Notes: generated by a model from the sequence alone, not told the origin. DNA of 64,000 bases from Aureibaculum flavum (GCF_016406085.1 NZ_JAEHFJ010000012.1:62001-126000), one strand, 5' to 3'. Shown: positions 17,710 to 27,715, counted from the first letter of the stretch. Numbers and translations: made by a program.

Positions 17710-19224
17710 TTAAATTAATGATTCTCTATCCATTACTTCAGGTTTATCAACACCTATTAATTTTAAAACAGTTGGAGCAATGTCTGCTAAAATTCCACTC
17801 TTAACTGATTTGATATCCTTATCAACAATAATGATTGGAACCGGGTTCGTAGTGTGTGCCGTATTTGGAGAGCCATCTTCGTTAATCATAGTTTCACTAT
17901 TACCATGATCTGCAATTATAATAGCTGTATAGTCGTTTTTTAATACACTTTCAATAATTTCTTCAGTGCATTTGTCAACTGTTTCAGCAGCTTTTATAGC
18001 GGCAGATAAAACACCAGTATGACCAACCATATCTGTATTGGCAAAGTTTAAACAGATAAAATCAGCCTCTTTCTTATCTAATTCAGGTATAATAGCGGCG
18101 GTGATATCTTTTGCACTCATTTCTGGTTGTAAATCGTACGTAGCCACTTTTGGAGATGGACACATTAACCTTTTTTCACCAACAAACTCATCTTCTCTAC
18201 CACCGGAAAAGAAAAATGTTACATGTGGATATTTTTCTGTCTCCGCTATTCTAATTTGTTTTTTATTGTTTTTTTCTAAAACCTCTCCTAAGGTATTGAT
18301 TAAATTGTCTTTGTTATAAATGACATGAACATTTTTGAACTTTTCATCATAATTAGTCATGGTAACATAATACAGATTAAGTTTTTTCATATCATATTCC
18401 GGGAAATCTTTTTGAGATAAAGCTTCCGTAATTTGTCTACCTCTGTCTGTTCTAAAATTAAAAAAGATAACAACATCATCATCTTTAATAGTAGATATTG
18501 GCTGATCTTTATCATTAACCATAACTATCGGTTTGATAAATTCGTCAGTTACACCATTGTCATAATTTTCTTGAATAGATTCAATAGCATTGTGTGATTT
18601 TGTACCAATGCCCTTTACCATGGCATCATAAGTTAATTTAACACGCTCCCATCGTTTATCTCTATCCATTGCATAATATCTACCAATAACTGAAGCCAGT
18701 TGACCATTGTTTTGTGCTAGATGATTATTTAATTCGGCAATAAATTCTTTACCAGAATGTGGATCTACATCTCTACCATCTGTAAATGCATGAACATATG
18801 AACGTAACCCAAAATTATTGGCTCCAGTTACTAATCCTTTAACATGATTGATATGTGAGTGTACACCACCATCAGAAACTAATCCTACAAAATGGACATT
18901 TTTATTTTTTTCTTTTGCATAAGAAAACGCTTTTTGAAGTTCTGCTTGCTGAGCAATACTTCCATCTTCTACCGCTTTGTTTATTTTCACTAAATCTTGA
19001 TAAACAATGCGTCCGGCACCTAAATTCATATGACCGACTTCACTGTTTCCCATTTGACCTTCTGGCAAGCCGACATGTAGCCCATCAGTTCTTAAACTGG
19101 CATTAGGATATTTCTTAAATAGAGAATCTATAAAAGGAGTTTTAGCTTGTGCAATTGCTGATACTTTTGGGTTTTGTGTAATACCCCATCCATCTAGGAT
19201 TATTAAAATAACTTTCTTATTCAT
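17710..19224 (-). CDS. gpmI: 2,3-bisphosphoglycerate-independent phosphoglycerate mutase
   Basis: 504 residues, normal length. It interconverts 3- and 2-phosphoglycerate in glycolysis with two Mn ions and a phosphoserine intermediate. Visible features: LILDGWG at 7-13 (metal Asp), LPEGQMGNSEVGHMNLGAGR with the catalytic Ser, HAFTDGRDVDPHSG, IGRYYAMDRDKRWERV, FFNFRTDRGRQ, FSGGREDEFVGEKR, NFANTDMVGHTG, IIADHGNSETM and NTAHTTNPVP. ATG start at 19224 with a -7 element 18 bp upstream. Confidence 0.97.
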   Translation of the reverse strand: MNKKVILIILDGWGITQNPKVSAIAQAKTPFIDSLFKKYPNASLRTDGLHVGLPEGQMGNSEVGHMNLGAGRIVYQDLVKINKAVEDGSIAQQAELQKAFSYAKEKNKNVHFVGLVSDGGVHSHINHVKGLVTGANNFGLRSYVHAFTDGRDVDPHSGKEFIAELNNHLAQNNGQLASVIGRYYAMDRDKRWERVKLTYDAMVKGIGTKSHNAIESIQENYDNGVTDEFIKPIVMVNDKDQPISTIKDDDVVIFFNFRTDRGRQITEALSQKDFPEYDMKKLNLYYVTMTNYDEKFKNVHVIYNKDNLINTLGEVLEKNNKKQIRIAETEKYPHVTFFFSGGREDEFVGEKRLMCPSPKVATYDLQPEMSAKDITAAIIPELDKKEADFICLNFANTDMVGHTGVLSAAIKAAETVDKCTEEIIESVLKNDYTAIIIADHGNSETMINEDGSPNTAHTTNPVPIIIVDKDIKSVKSGILADIAPTVLKLIGVDKPEVMDRESLI

Positions 19225-19242
19225 AATGATTAACTTGAATCA

Positions 19243-19250
19243 CAAATTTA
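19243..19250 (-). promoter_or_regulatory. -7 promoter element of gpmI
   Basis: Minus strand reads TAAATTTG (TAnnTTTG), 18 bp upstream of the gpmI ATG. Confidence 0.5.
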
Positions 19251-19438
19251 AGAAATTTAAAAGTGAAATCAGTAATAGAAAACGATTAATAACAATAACG
19301 TTATAGTTGATTTTAACAATTGTTGTATTGCAATAACATTTTTTTAAGATACGGTTAAACTTAGGTTAATTGTGAAGGGAAGGAGTAACGAAATACGTTA
19401 TGTCCTCGTCTCTATATTGTAACTTAAAACTAAATATT

Positions 19439-19891
19439 ATGAAAAATCTAATTTTATTATCAGCACTCGTTTTCGGATTAGCAGTTTATGCAAACCCAAT
19501 TAATGACACCATTAAAAATGTTAAAATGGATAACAACATTTCTAATATGGAAACAAATAGTATAAATCTTGATATTGTGTATAGCACCAACGTGAATGCT
19601 TTTTGTAAATTAATAACTACAGGAAACTATGATGCTGTTAAAAGCATGATTATTGCAGGTGTAGATATTGATAAAAAATCAGTTGGAATGACACCCTTAA
19701 TGTACGCGGCTAGATATAATAATGTAAATATTGTGAAGCTGTTAATTGCTAATAATGCCAATTTAAAAGTGAAATCAGACAAGGGGTATACAGCCTTAAA
19801 ATATGCTAAAATATCAAAAGCACATGATACTTATAAAATTATAGAGGATGCTACAAAAGCTAAGAAAAAAGCAAAGAGAAAAAGAAAGTAA
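19439..19891 (+). CDS. Small secreted ankyrin-repeat protein
   Basis: 150 residues from ATG 19439; this start gives a clean signal peptide (MKNLILLSALVFGLAVYANP), unlike the in-frame ATG at 19400. The mature part holds about two ankyrin repeats: AFCKLITTGNYDAVKSMIIA, then GMTPLMYAARYNNVNIVKLL and GYTALKYAKISKAHDTYKII. The tail is strongly basic (TKAKKKAKRKRK). It probably binds another protein in the periplasm or outside; the partner is unknown. It is a single-gene unit, divergent from gpmI and ended by a strong terminator. Confidence 0.8.
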   Translation: MKNLILLSALVFGLAVYANPINDTIKNVKMDNNISNMETNSINLDIVYSTNVNAFCKLITTGNYDAVKSMIIAGVDIDKKSVGMTPLMYAARYNNVNIVKLLIANNANLKVKSDKGYTALKYAKISKAHDTYKIIEDATKAKKKAKRKRK

Positions 19892-19933
19892 TTTTTTTAT
19901 TTACTCCGATTGATTCACGGAAATCTCCTTTAG

Positions 19934-19961
19934 GCGAAATGGCAACATTTCGCTTTTTTTT
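19934..19961 (+). terminator. Rho-independent terminator after the ankyrin gene
   Basis: Perfect 8-bp stem GCGAAATG / CATTTCGC closed by a GCAA tetraloop and followed by eight T on the plus strand. Confidence 0.9.
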
Positions 19962-20007
19962 ATGGGTTCCCCTCTCAAGAAGGAAACTTTGAATGTTTAC
20001 CAAAACA

Positions 20008-20280
20008 TTACTGTTTAAACTTAATCACATTTAATAAAATAATAAGAATGGTAAATGAAATAACGAAGTAAAGTATAGTAATAATACGTTTTTTTCTATT
20101 TTCTTTTTGAAGTTTTTCTCTAATTGCTTTAAGTTGTTCAGGAGTTGCTTTTTTGTCAATTTTACCTTCTCCATAATCAATACTTTTATAATCTTTTAGT
20201 TTTTCAAACGTACTGACTCTACTTCGTTTATTATTTTTTAACGAAGTAACCATTGCCGATACTGCTCCACCAAAGCTCAT
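20008..20280 (-). CDS. Small single-pass membrane protein, unknown function
   Basis: 90 residues. A basic, Lys-rich cytoplasmic part (NNKRSRVSTFEKLKDY, QLKAIREKLQKENRKKR with coiled-coil character) precedes one C-terminal membrane helix (about 66-86, IITILYFVISFTILIILL). I do not recognise a named family. It begins 5 bp after the M48 peptidase stop, so the two form an operon and it may serve the protease. Confidence 0.7.
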   Translation of the reverse strand: MSFGGAVSAMVTSLKNNKRSRVSTFEKLKDYKSIDYGEGKIDKKATPEQLKAIREKLQKENRKKRIITILYFVISFTILIILLNVIKFKQ

Positions 20281-20285
20281 AATTT

Positions 20286-21059
20286 CTACTTTCTATATTT
20301 TTCTATGGCCTCTTTAATTTTCTCAATCCTGTTTTCTGGATCTGGATGTGTACTTTGCATTTCAGGCGTCTTATTTGGACCTGCTGCTGCTTTTAATATT
20401 TCCATTACACCCATCATTTCTTCAGGTTGGTATCCAGCATCTAACATAAATTTGACGCCTAACTCATCACTTTCTAATTCATCACCACGTCCATATTTCA
20501 TATTGATAACGTTTCCAATCATTGCTGCCATTTGGCCAGTACCGTCACCACCACCCACTAAAACACCAGAAATAATTCCTTGTGTAAGGCCTTGTTTGGC
20601 AATTCGTTCTGCTGAATGCCTACCTACTACATGTCCTATTTCATGTCCTAAAACACCTGCCAATTGGTCTTCATTCTGTAGTTGTGAATATAAAGCATAA
20701 GTGATAAAAATTTGTCCTCCAGGCAAAGCAAAAGCATTGATCGTATTAGGGTCTCTTAATAAATGAAAATCGTATTGATACGGTGTTTCTTTTGCGATAC
20801 TGTTGTTAACTAATGCATTACCAACCCTGTCTACAATGTCTTGATCTTTTTGACTAGGGTATAAACCGCCATGTTGTTCCGCCATTTGTGGAGCACTTTT
20901 TAAACCAATAGCAATTTCTTCTTCTGTGGTTAAAGCAATACTTTGTTTTTTACCTGTATAAGGGTTTGTATCTCTATTTGAGTAATATTTAAATAATGAA
21001 AATAATATAATACCAGCACCAATTAATAATCTGATTTTGAGTCCACCTCTTCCTCTCAT
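20286..21059 (-). CDS. M48-family metallopeptidase, membrane-anchored
   Basis: About 257 residues from the ATG at 21059; a longer reading frame to 21098 would place 13 polar residues before the membrane anchor and is less likely. An N-terminal anchor (about 8-22, KIRLLIGAGIILFSLF) precedes the zinc protease domain with HEIGH (His139, Glu140, His143) and DELESDELGVKFM, which supplies the third ligand. The context NAFALPGGQIFITYALY and STHPDPENRIEKI is typical of BepA/LoiP-like M48 enzymes that control outer-membrane protein quality. It acts in the periplasm. Co-transcribed with the small membrane protein downstream. Confidence 0.88.
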   Translation of the reverse strand: MRGRGGLKIRLLIGAGIILFSLFKYYSNRDTNPYTGKKQSIALTTEEEIAIGLKSAPQMAEQHGGLYPSQKDQDIVDRVGNALVNNSIAKETPYQYDFHLLRDPNTINAFALPGGQIFITYALYSQLQNEDQLAGVLGHEIGHVVGRHSAERIAKQGLTQGIISGVLVGGGDGTGQMAAMIGNVINMKYGRGDELESDELGVKFMLDAGYQPEEMMGVMEILKAAAGPNKTPEMQSTHPDPENRIEKIKEAIEKYRK

Positions 21060-21161
21060 AATAGTTTTAATTTCGTTTTGTTTGCAATAAAGATACAATT
21101 TATTTAAAAGTGCAAGTTTAATTATTATTAACTTTACAAATCAAACTCACTAATTACACTA

Positions 21162-22919
21162 ATGAACTTTAAGTCAAACAAAATTATTTCAAGGTTACCC
21201 AAACACTTGCAATCATTTGTAATACGTCAGCCTTACAATGAATATACAAGTCAAAATCAAGCAGTTTGGCGATATGTAATGCGGAAAAATATTGATTATT
21301 TATCAAAAGTGGCACATGAATCTTATATTTCGGGTTTGAAGAAAGCAGGAATATCTGTCAATTCTATTCCTAAAATGCAAGGGATGAATCGGATATTAAA
21401 AGACTTGGGATGGGCAGCAGTATCGGTAGATGGTTTTATACCTCCAAATGCTTTTATGGAGTTTCAGGCTTATAATACGTTAGTTATTGCTGCAGACATT
21501 AGAACAGTTGATCATATAGAATATACACCCGCCCCAGATATTATCCACGAAGCAGCTGGTCATGCTCCTATTATTGCAAATCCAGAATATGCAGAATATT
21601 TAAGACGTTTTGGTGAAATTGGAAGTAAGGCTATTTCATCTGCTAAAGATTTTGAATTGTATGAAGCTATTAGGCATTTATCAATTATAAAAGAAGATCC
21701 AAATACTAGTGAAAAAGAGATTACAAAGGCAGATAAACAAGTTGCTGAAGTTGTTGATAGCATGACGGAGTTGAGTGAAATGGCAAAAATCAGAAACCTA
21801 CATTGGTGGACAGTTGAATATGGACTGATAGGCTCATTAGAAAATTCTAAAATTTATGGTGCAGGGTTGTTATCTTCCATAGGCGAAAGTCAATGGTGTA
21901 TGAGTGAAAAGGTAAAAAAAGTACCGTATTCAATAGAAGCAGCTGATACTGATTTTGATATCACCAAACCACAGCCTCAGTTATTTGTAACTCCAGATTT
22001 TGCTCATTTAAGTATGGTGTTAGAAGAATATGCTAATAAAATGGCATTACGAAAAGGAGGGTTAAACGGACTGAATAAGTTGATAGATTCTAAAATTTTA
22101 GGAACGATTGAGTTAAGTACAGGAATACAAATTTCAGGTAATTTTGAGGATGTAATTGTTGATGAAAATAATAATCCTGTTTATTTTAAAACAATTGGAG
22201 GTACGGCTTTAGCGTATAAAAATAAAGAATTGATTGGGCACAGTAAGGCCTATCATGCCGATGGCTTTAGTACTGCTATTGGTAAATTAAAAGGTATAAA
22301 TATTGCCATTGAAGATATGTCACCTACAGATTTAGAGGCGTATGGTATTTACGAAGGTAAAATAGTAAATCTTAAGTTTGAAGGTAATATTACGGTAACA
22401 GGTGAAATTATAACAGGTAAAAGAAACCTGAAAGGTAAAATAATTTTGATTTCATTCAAAAATTGTACTGTTAAGCATAAAGAAAAAGTGTTATTTCATC
22501 CTAACTGGGGTGTTTTTGATATGGCAGTTGGTAAGGAAGTTGTTTCTGCTTATTCTGGTGTTGCAGATCCTGAAAATTTTAGTTTGATTTATGACGTACC
22601 TAAAGAAAAGACACATAAAATTAAATATTCTGAGAATGATAAAAAACTACATGGGTTATACAACGAAGTACGTAAAATTAGAGAGAAAGGTAGGATTAAC
22701 TATATTCGATTAGAAGAAATTTTCATTTTGTTAAAGTTAGAATTCCCTAATGATTGGTTACTGCCGTTGGAAATGACCGAATTGGTTTATAATGAAAATT
22801 CTCAATTTAAAAGAAACATGATTAACTATTTAGAAACCATGGCGGAAAATTCGGAGATAGCTCATTTAATTAAAGGAGGAATTGAATTGTTGGAAAAGGA
22901 AATGAAGAAGGTGATATGA
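21162..22919 (+). CDS. Biopterin-dependent aromatic amino acid hydroxylase
   Basis: 585 residues, about twice the size of proteobacterial PhhA. The catalytic part (about 15-330) has the iron site IIHEAAGHAPI (His129, His134) and Glu219 in HWWTVEYGLIGSLE, so it should hydroxylate phenylalanine to tyrosine (or tryptophan) using tetrahydropterin and oxygen. The C-terminal ~250 residues (TIELSTGIQISGNFEDVIVD onward in part; GDVPKEKT-like region near 490) form an extra domain found in Bacteroidota members; its role is unknown. ATG start. Monocistronic, convergent with the DUF4230 gene. Confidence 0.88.
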   Translation: MNFKSNKIISRLPKHLQSFVIRQPYNEYTSQNQAVWRYVMRKNIDYLSKVAHESYISGLKKAGISVNSIPKMQGMNRILKDLGWAAVSVDGFIPPNAFMEFQAYNTLVIAADIRTVDHIEYTPAPDIIHEAAGHAPIIANPEYAEYLRRFGEIGSKAISSAKDFELYEAIRHLSIIKEDPNTSEKEITKADKQVAEVVDSMTELSEMAKIRNLHWWTVEYGLIGSLENSKIYGAGLLSSIGESQWCMSEKVKKVPYSIEAADTDFDITKPQPQLFVTPDFAHLSMVLEEYANKMALRKGGLNGLNKLIDSKILGTIELSTGIQISGNFEDVIVDENNNPVYFKTIGGTALAYKNKELIGHSKAYHADGFSTAIGKLKGINIAIEDMSPTDLEAYGIYEGKIVNLKFEGNITVTGEIITGKRNLKGKIILISFKNCTVKHKEKVLFHPNWGVFDMAVGKEVVSAYSGVADPENFSLIYDVPKEKTHKIKYSENDKKLHGLYNEVRKIREKGRINYIRLEEIFILLKLEFPNDWLLPLEMTELVYNENSQFKRNMINYLETMAENSEIAHLIKGGIELLEKEMKKVI

Positions 22920-22992
22920 TTAGATAGCTAAGCAGATTTTTTCGTCTTACTTTATGCTGTTAGAAGTTCTATTTTTGATTTCTTTCTTATTT

Positions 22993-23607
22993 TCAAAGCT
23001 CTAACTCAAAGAGATTCTTCTCATCTGTAATTGGAGTTTCCTCATATTTTAAAGTCCATCCTAATTCTTTGGTCAACACATAAAAATTGGTAAGTTCTTC
23101 TAACAATCTCGTTTTTGCATTTTTTTGCAAATCAGAGTTCTGTAACTTTTTAATTAGAGACGATTTAATCGTTTCTTTAATATCATTATAATCCTTGGCT
23201 TCAAAAGGATTAAAATAGTCTGCTTGAATATCATAGTACTCTAAATCGGGACTAATAGAAATTTGCTCCTTAGGTATGCTAATTATTTGGAGTGTTTTGG
23301 TAGCTTCATCAATTTTATACTCAATCTTACTAAGGTCATAGGAAATTGTGACATCAGCGTTCACTACTACAATTGCCTTTTTATCTGATGTAATATAGTC
23401 GGTAAATAGAGCTTTTGAATTTTTGTAATTAAAAACCTCACTAAAATGTCCTTCCGTCACAATAAGTTTACCCACATTTTTAATCTGCTCTTGTATTAAC
23501 ATTGAGTTTTCGTACAAAATAGATTGATCATCTTTTTTATTTTCGCAATATCGAAAAACGAAAACAAAAAGTAGGGTAATAATTATGCCTAATAGGACTT
23601 TCTTCAT
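22993..23607 (-). CDS. DUF4230 membrane-anchored protein
   Basis: 204 residues. An N-terminal membrane anchor (about 3-20, VLLGIIITLLFVFVFRYC) is followed by a soluble domain with LIQEQIKNVGKLIVTEGHFSEV split around 38-58, KAIVVVNADVTISYDLSKI, and the Lys/Asn-rich helical end typical of DUF4230. Function unknown in the family. Stand-alone gene between the hydroxylase and pyk, with a terminator for pyk upstream of it. Confidence 0.75.
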   Translation of the reverse strand: MKKVLLGIIITLLFVFVFRYCENKKDDQSILYENSMLIQEQIKNVGKLIVTEGHFSEVFNYKNSKALFTDYITSDKKAIVVVNADVTISYDLSKIEYKIDEATKTLQIISIPKEQISISPDLEYYDIQADYFNPFEAKDYNDIKETIKSSLIKKLQNSDLQKNAKTRLLEELTNFYVLTKELGWTLKYEETPITDEKNLFELEL

Positions 23608-23693
23608 TAAAATGATGTTTATTAGATAAGATGGAATTTTGACCTTAGGGTAATCTTGTAACGATCAATAAGATTCAAAATTTATGTGTAAAA

Positions 23694-23726
23694 AATAAAT
23701 ACCCTCCTGATAGAAGGGTATTTATT
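23694..23726 (-). terminator. Terminator of the acpP-pyk gene block
   Basis: Perfect 12-bp stem (AATAAATACCCT / AGGGTATTTATT) with a 9-nt loop, 10 bp after the pyk stop on the minus strand and followed there by a U-rich stretch (TTTTTT interrupted only by the stem end). Confidence 0.8.
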
Positions 23727-23735
23727 GTAGTATTT

Positions 23736-25163
23736 TTATTCTATTTGACTAACTCTCATTGTATTTGCCATACCGTGTGCTTTTACAGGCATTGAGGTAA
23801 TGTTTATAACATAATCTCCTGTATCAGCATAACCTTTTTTTACAGCAATTGCATTAATGTCATCTACGGTGTCATCAGTACTTTTCATTTCATCATAGAA
23901 GTGAGCTTTTACACCCCATAATAAATTAAGCATGGCTAATATTCTTCTATTGTTAGAAAAAGCCATGATATGCGTTTTTGGTCTCCAAGCCGAAATTTGA
24001 AACGCCGTATAACCACTATTGGTTAATGTGGTAACCACTGAAGCTCCTATATCATCAGCCATTTTAGCTGCTTGGTAACATATTGTTTTAGAAATAAAAC
24101 GTTCGTTTACACTTCTAATAAAAGAGTCAGATCTTGTAATTAAAGGTGAATCTTCTACATTTTCAATAATCGATCTTATTTTTTGAATTACTTCAATTGG
24201 AAATTCTCCTACAGATGTTTCTCCAGATAGCATTACAGCATCTGCACCATCCATAATTGAATTGGCAACATCATTTACCTCAGCTCTTGTAGGAACCTGA
24301 CTGGTAATCATGCTTTCCATCATTTGAGTTGCAATAATTACAGGAATTCTAGCTTTTTTAGCTTGAAGAACTAATTTTTTCTGAATTAACGGAACTTTTT
24401 CCATTTCAACTTCAACACCTAAATCACCTCTGGCAACCATTAAACCATCACAATGAGGTGTAATGCTTCCTATTCTGGCAACGGCTTCTGGCTTTTCTAT
24501 TTTTGCCATTATAGGAATTCTAAAATCAGAATGTTCAGTTATTAATGCCCTTAACTCTATTAAATCTTCAGCATGTCTTACAAAAGAAAGTGCGATCCAA
24601 TCCACTTCCATTTCTATAGCAAAAAGAGCATCTTTTTTATCCTTATCTGTAAGTGCTGGTTGAGATATAGCCGTATTAGGCAAGTTAACACCTTTTTTAG
24701 ATTTTAATTTACCACCACGTAAAACTTCAGTAAGCACTTCGTTTTTACCATTAGTACTAATAACTTTAAATAAAAGTTTACCATCATCAACTAAAATGTT
24801 TTCCCCAGGTTTTACATCTTGAGGAAATTGTTGATAGGTCATGTAGGCTCTTTCTTTAGTTCCTTCACACTTATCAGTAGTAAAAATAAATTGGTCTCCT
24901 TTATTTAATTTGACTTTTTCTTCCATTACACCAACGCGTAATTTCGGACCTTGTAAATCAGCTAAAACGGCTACATTGTAACCTAATTTCTGATTTATCT
25001 CTCTTATCATTTTTATTTTCTCAGCTACATTTTCATAATCTGCATGAGAAAAATTCACTCTAAAAACATTAACCCCTACAGTCATCATTTCTTCTATGAT
25101 CTCATAGGTATCACAAGCTGGTCCTAAGGTGGCTACTATTTTTGTTTTTTTTCTATTTCGCAT
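23736..25163 (-). CDS. pyk: Pyruvate kinase
   Basis: 475 residues. It converts phosphoenolpyruvate and ADP to pyruvate and ATP. Signatures: TKIVATLGPACDT at the N-terminus, FRVNFSHADYE, ADLQGPKLRVG, IPIMAKIEKPEAV (catalytic Lys), DGLMVARGDLGVEVEMEKVP and IIATQMMESM. The C-terminal domain is short and lacks the extra PEP-utiliser domain. It is the last gene of the block acpP-fabF-rnc-IPExxxVDY-pyk and starts 3 bp after the IPExxxVDY stop. Confidence 0.96.
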   Translation of the reverse strand: MRNRKKTKIVATLGPACDTYEIIEEMMTVGVNVFRVNFSHADYENVAEKIKMIREINQKLGYNVAVLADLQGPKLRVGVMEEKVKLNKGDQFIFTTDKCEGTKERAYMTYQQFPQDVKPGENILVDDGKLLFKVISTNGKNEVLTEVLRGGKLKSKKGVNLPNTAISQPALTDKDKKDALFAIEMEVDWIALSFVRHAEDLIELRALITEHSDFRIPIMAKIEKPEAVARIGSITPHCDGLMVARGDLGVEVEMEKVPLIQKKLVLQAKKARIPVIIATQMMESMITSQVPTRAEVNDVANSIMDGADAVMLSGETSVGEFPIEVIQKIRSIIENVEDSPLITRSDSFIRSVNERFISKTICYQAAKMADDIGASVVTTLTNSGYTAFQISAWRPKTHIMAFSNNRRILAMLNLLWGVKAHFYDEMKSTDDTVDDINAIAVKKGYADTGDYVINITSMPVKAHGMANTMRVSQIE

Positions 25164-25166
25164 ATA

Positions 25167-25628
25167 TTAAAATATTAAATAATCTTTAGATTTTAAGGTT
25201 TGTGGAATAACATTAAATGAAGTTATTACTCCTTTTATACTTTTTATTTTTTTGATCAATTGAAATTCATCGAATTCAGTATCTCCATTAATTTTTAGAA
25301 AATAATCAATTTCTTTTTTTTCATTAATTAAATAATTTATTTTAGATTCTTCTTTAAACAAATCATTTGCATTAATACTCACTGATGTGTAAATGAGTTT
25401 GTTGGCTAATAATGACCATGAACTGAAACTAGAACTACATTCATAACCGAAAAAAGTAAATGTACAGTTTTTGTCTTTAAATGAAAGTCCTTCTGGTTGA
25501 CAATTCAATCTGATATTAAATTCTCTATTCAGTAAATAGGCAAGTCTGTAATCTTCTAAAGTACTATTAATTGCTATTAAGGTGTAATCATGTTCAAATT
25601 CAAATCCTAATGATAGTACTTTAGTCAT
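25167..25628 (-). CDS. IPExxxVDY family protein
   Basis: About 153 residues from ATG 25628; a TTG six bases upstream is a less likely start. It begins MTKVLSLGFEFEHDYTLIAI and contains YRLAYLLNREFNIRL, as in Bacteroidota proteins named for an IPExxxVDY motif. The C-terminal part corresponds (EIDYFLKINGD) but the literal IPE is not conserved here. The family has no assigned function; its constant place between rnc and pyk suggests a housekeeping role. Confidence 0.75.
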   Translation of the reverse strand: MTKVLSLGFEFEHDYTLIAINSTLEDYRLAYLLNREFNIRLNCQPEGLSFKDKNCTFTFFGYECSSSFSSWSLLANKLIYTSVSINANDLFKEESKINYLINEKKEIDYFLKINGDTEFDEFQLIKKIKSIKGVITSFNVIPQTLKSKDYLIF

Positions 25629-25719
25629 AATCAAAACAATTTATGCGAAAATAATGATTGTTTTATAGAAAAGAGAAAATATTTACGAAATCCTTGTAGT
25701 AAACTACACGAATTGTAAA

Positions 25720-26454
25720 TTATAATGAAATTACGTCTTGTAATCTAAAATATGCACGTTTAGATGCTATTTCTTCTGCTTTTTTCTTAGATGTTGCTCT
25801 TCCTTTTGCTAAAATCTTATTGTCTACAAATAACTTTACACTAAAGTGTTTAATAGTATCATTTCCGGTGTCCTCATAAACTTCATAATTAATGTGTTTT
25901 TTAACTTTCTGACACCATTCTATAAGTACACTTTTGTAACTTGTAATTTTACCTTCTAAACGTTCAATATCTACATAAGGTTCAATTACGGTTCTGTTTA
26001 TAAATTTTTGACAGGCTTCATGTCCTTTGTCAATATAAACAGCACCTACTAAAGATTCAAACATATTGCCATGTACATTGTCTCCAAAATTCTTTTTGGG
26101 TACATTACTATCAATTAAATTGATTAATGCTAAATCTCTACCAATTTCATTTAAGTGTTCTCGGCTTACAATTTTAGAACGTAATTGAGTAAGATCTCCT
26201 TCAGAACCAGCAGGTATTTCTTTAAATAAGTATAATGCTATTGTTGAGCTTAAAATGGCATCTCCTAAAAATTCTAATCTTTCGTAATTTAAAGGGATTC
26301 CTTTTTCCGTCTTTTTTTTAACAGAACTGTGTGTGAATGCTTTTCTATAGTATTTCAGATCATTCGGTCTAAAACCTAGAAGTTTTCTTATTGTAGCCAA
26401 AAATTTCTCGTCCTGTTCAGAGCGAGGTTTTAAGATGTTGCTAATAAAACTCAT
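25720..26454 (-). CDS. rnc: Ribonuclease III
   Basis: 244 residues. It cleaves double-stranded RNA in rRNA maturation and antisense regulation. The catalytic signature NYERLEFLGDAILS (about 56-69, with Glu61 and Asp65), NMFESLVGAVYIDKG with the second acidic pair, and a C-terminal dsRNA-binding domain (about 170-240; YKSVLIEWCQ, ASKKKAEEIASKRAYF with S/K-rich loop) are present. It follows fabF after 7 bp, so the two are translated from one message. Confidence 0.95.
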   Translation of the reverse strand: MSFISNILKPRSEQDEKFLATIRKLLGFRPNDLKYYRKAFTHSSVKKKTEKGIPLNYERLEFLGDAILSSTIALYLFKEIPAGSEGDLTQLRSKIVSREHLNEIGRDLALINLIDSNVPKKNFGDNVHGNMFESLVGAVYIDKGHEACQKFINRTVIEPYVDIERLEGKITSYKSVLIEWCQKVKKHINYEVYEDTGNDTIKHFSVKLFVDNKILAKGRATSKKKAEEIASKRAYFRLQDVISL

Positions 26455-26461
26455 TTTCTAT

Positions 26462-27715
26462 TTAAGCGTCTAGCTTCTTGAAAACTACACATGCATTATG
26501 TCCTCCAAATCCAAAAGTATTACTCATGACCACTTTAACATCTCTTTTTTGAGCTTTGTTAAGCGTTAAGTTAAGGCTTGGATCAATATTTTCATCTACA
26601 GTAGTATGGTTAATTGTTGGAGGAACAATACCATGCTTAATAGATAATATTGAAGAAATAGCTTCAATAGCACCAGCAGCACCCAATAAATGTCCAGTCA
26701 TAGACTTGGTTGAGTTAATGTTAATGTTTTTAGCATGATCTCCAAAAACTTCTTTTATAGCCTTAAGTTCTGCTACATCACCTAATGGAGTAGAAGTACC
26801 ATGTGTGTTAATGGCATCAACGTCTTCAGGTTTTAAACCTGAGTTTTCCAAGCAATTTTTCATAACAACAATTACGCCTCTTCCTTCAGGATGAGGTGCT
26901 GTCATATGATAAGCATCAGAAGATAAACCACCACCGATTAGTTCGGCATAAATTTTTGCTCCTCTTGCTTTTGCATATTCATATTCTTCCAAAACAATTG
27001 CCCCAGCACCTTCTCCTAATACAAAGCCATCTCTAGTGGCATCGAAAGGTCTTGAAGCTGTTTCTGGAGTTTCATTTCTGGTTGATAATGCATGCATAGC
27101 ATTAAAGCCACCCATACCTGCCATTGTTACAGCGGCTTCACTACCACCAGTAACAATTACATCACAGTGTCCTAAACGAATGTAATTTAAAGCATCGAAC
27201 ATGGCGTTAGCCGAAGATGCACAAGCTGATACAGTAGTATAGTTTGGGCCCATAAATCCATTTTTGATTGAGATATTACCAGGGGCAATATCGGCAATCA
27301 TTTTAGGGATAAAGAAAGGGTTGAATCTTGGAGTACCATCTCCACTTCCAAAATTTAAAACTTCATTTTGAAAAGTTTCGAGACCTCCAATACCTGCTCC
27401 CCAAATTACGCCTACGCGTTCTTTGTTTATGGTTTCTAAATCTAATCCTGAATCTAAAATAGCTTCGTCAGAGGCTACCATAGCATACTGGGTAAACTTA
27501 TCCATTTTACGTGCCTCTTTTCTGTCGAAAAAGTCAGTAGGATTAAAATTTTTGATTTCACATGCAAACTGAGTTTTAAACTTGGTTGCGTCAAAATGGG
27601 TAATAGGTGCTGCACCACTAACGCCGTTTACTAAACTATTCCAGTAAGCGTCAACGGTATTACCAATTGGTGTTAAAGCCCCTAGTCCGGTTACAACTAC
27701 TCGTTTTAATTCCAT
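26462..27715 (-). CDS. fabF: 3-oxoacyl-[acyl-carrier-protein] synthase II
   Basis: 417 residues. It elongates fatty acids by condensing acyl groups with malonyl-ACP. The catalytic Cys165 is in TVSACASSANA; the two His are in NTHGTSTPLGD and MTGHLLGAAGA; the C-terminal SNTFGFGGHNA is intact. It lies 91 bp after acpP with a large hairpin in the gap, and 7 bp before rnc. acpP-fabF-rnc is a conserved order in Bacteroidota. Confidence 0.97.
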   Translation of the reverse strand: MELKRVVVTGLGALTPIGNTVDAYWNSLVNGVSGAAPITHFDATKFKTQFACEIKNFNPTDFFDRKEARKMDKFTQYAMVASDEAILDSGLDLETINKERVGVIWGAGIGGLETFQNEVLNFGSGDGTPRFNPFFIPKMIADIAPGNISIKNGFMGPNYTTVSACASSANAMFDALNYIRLGHCDVIVTGGSEAAVTMAGMGGFNAMHALSTRNETPETASRPFDATRDGFVLGEGAGAIVLEEYEYAKARGAKIYAELIGGGLSSDAYHMTAPHPEGRGVIVVMKNCLENSGLKPEDVDAINTHGTSTPLGDVAELKAIKEVFGDHAKNININSTKSMTGHLLGAAGAIEAISSILSIKHGIVPPTINHTTVDENIDPSLNLTLNKAQKRDVKVVMSNTFGFGGHNACVVFKKLDA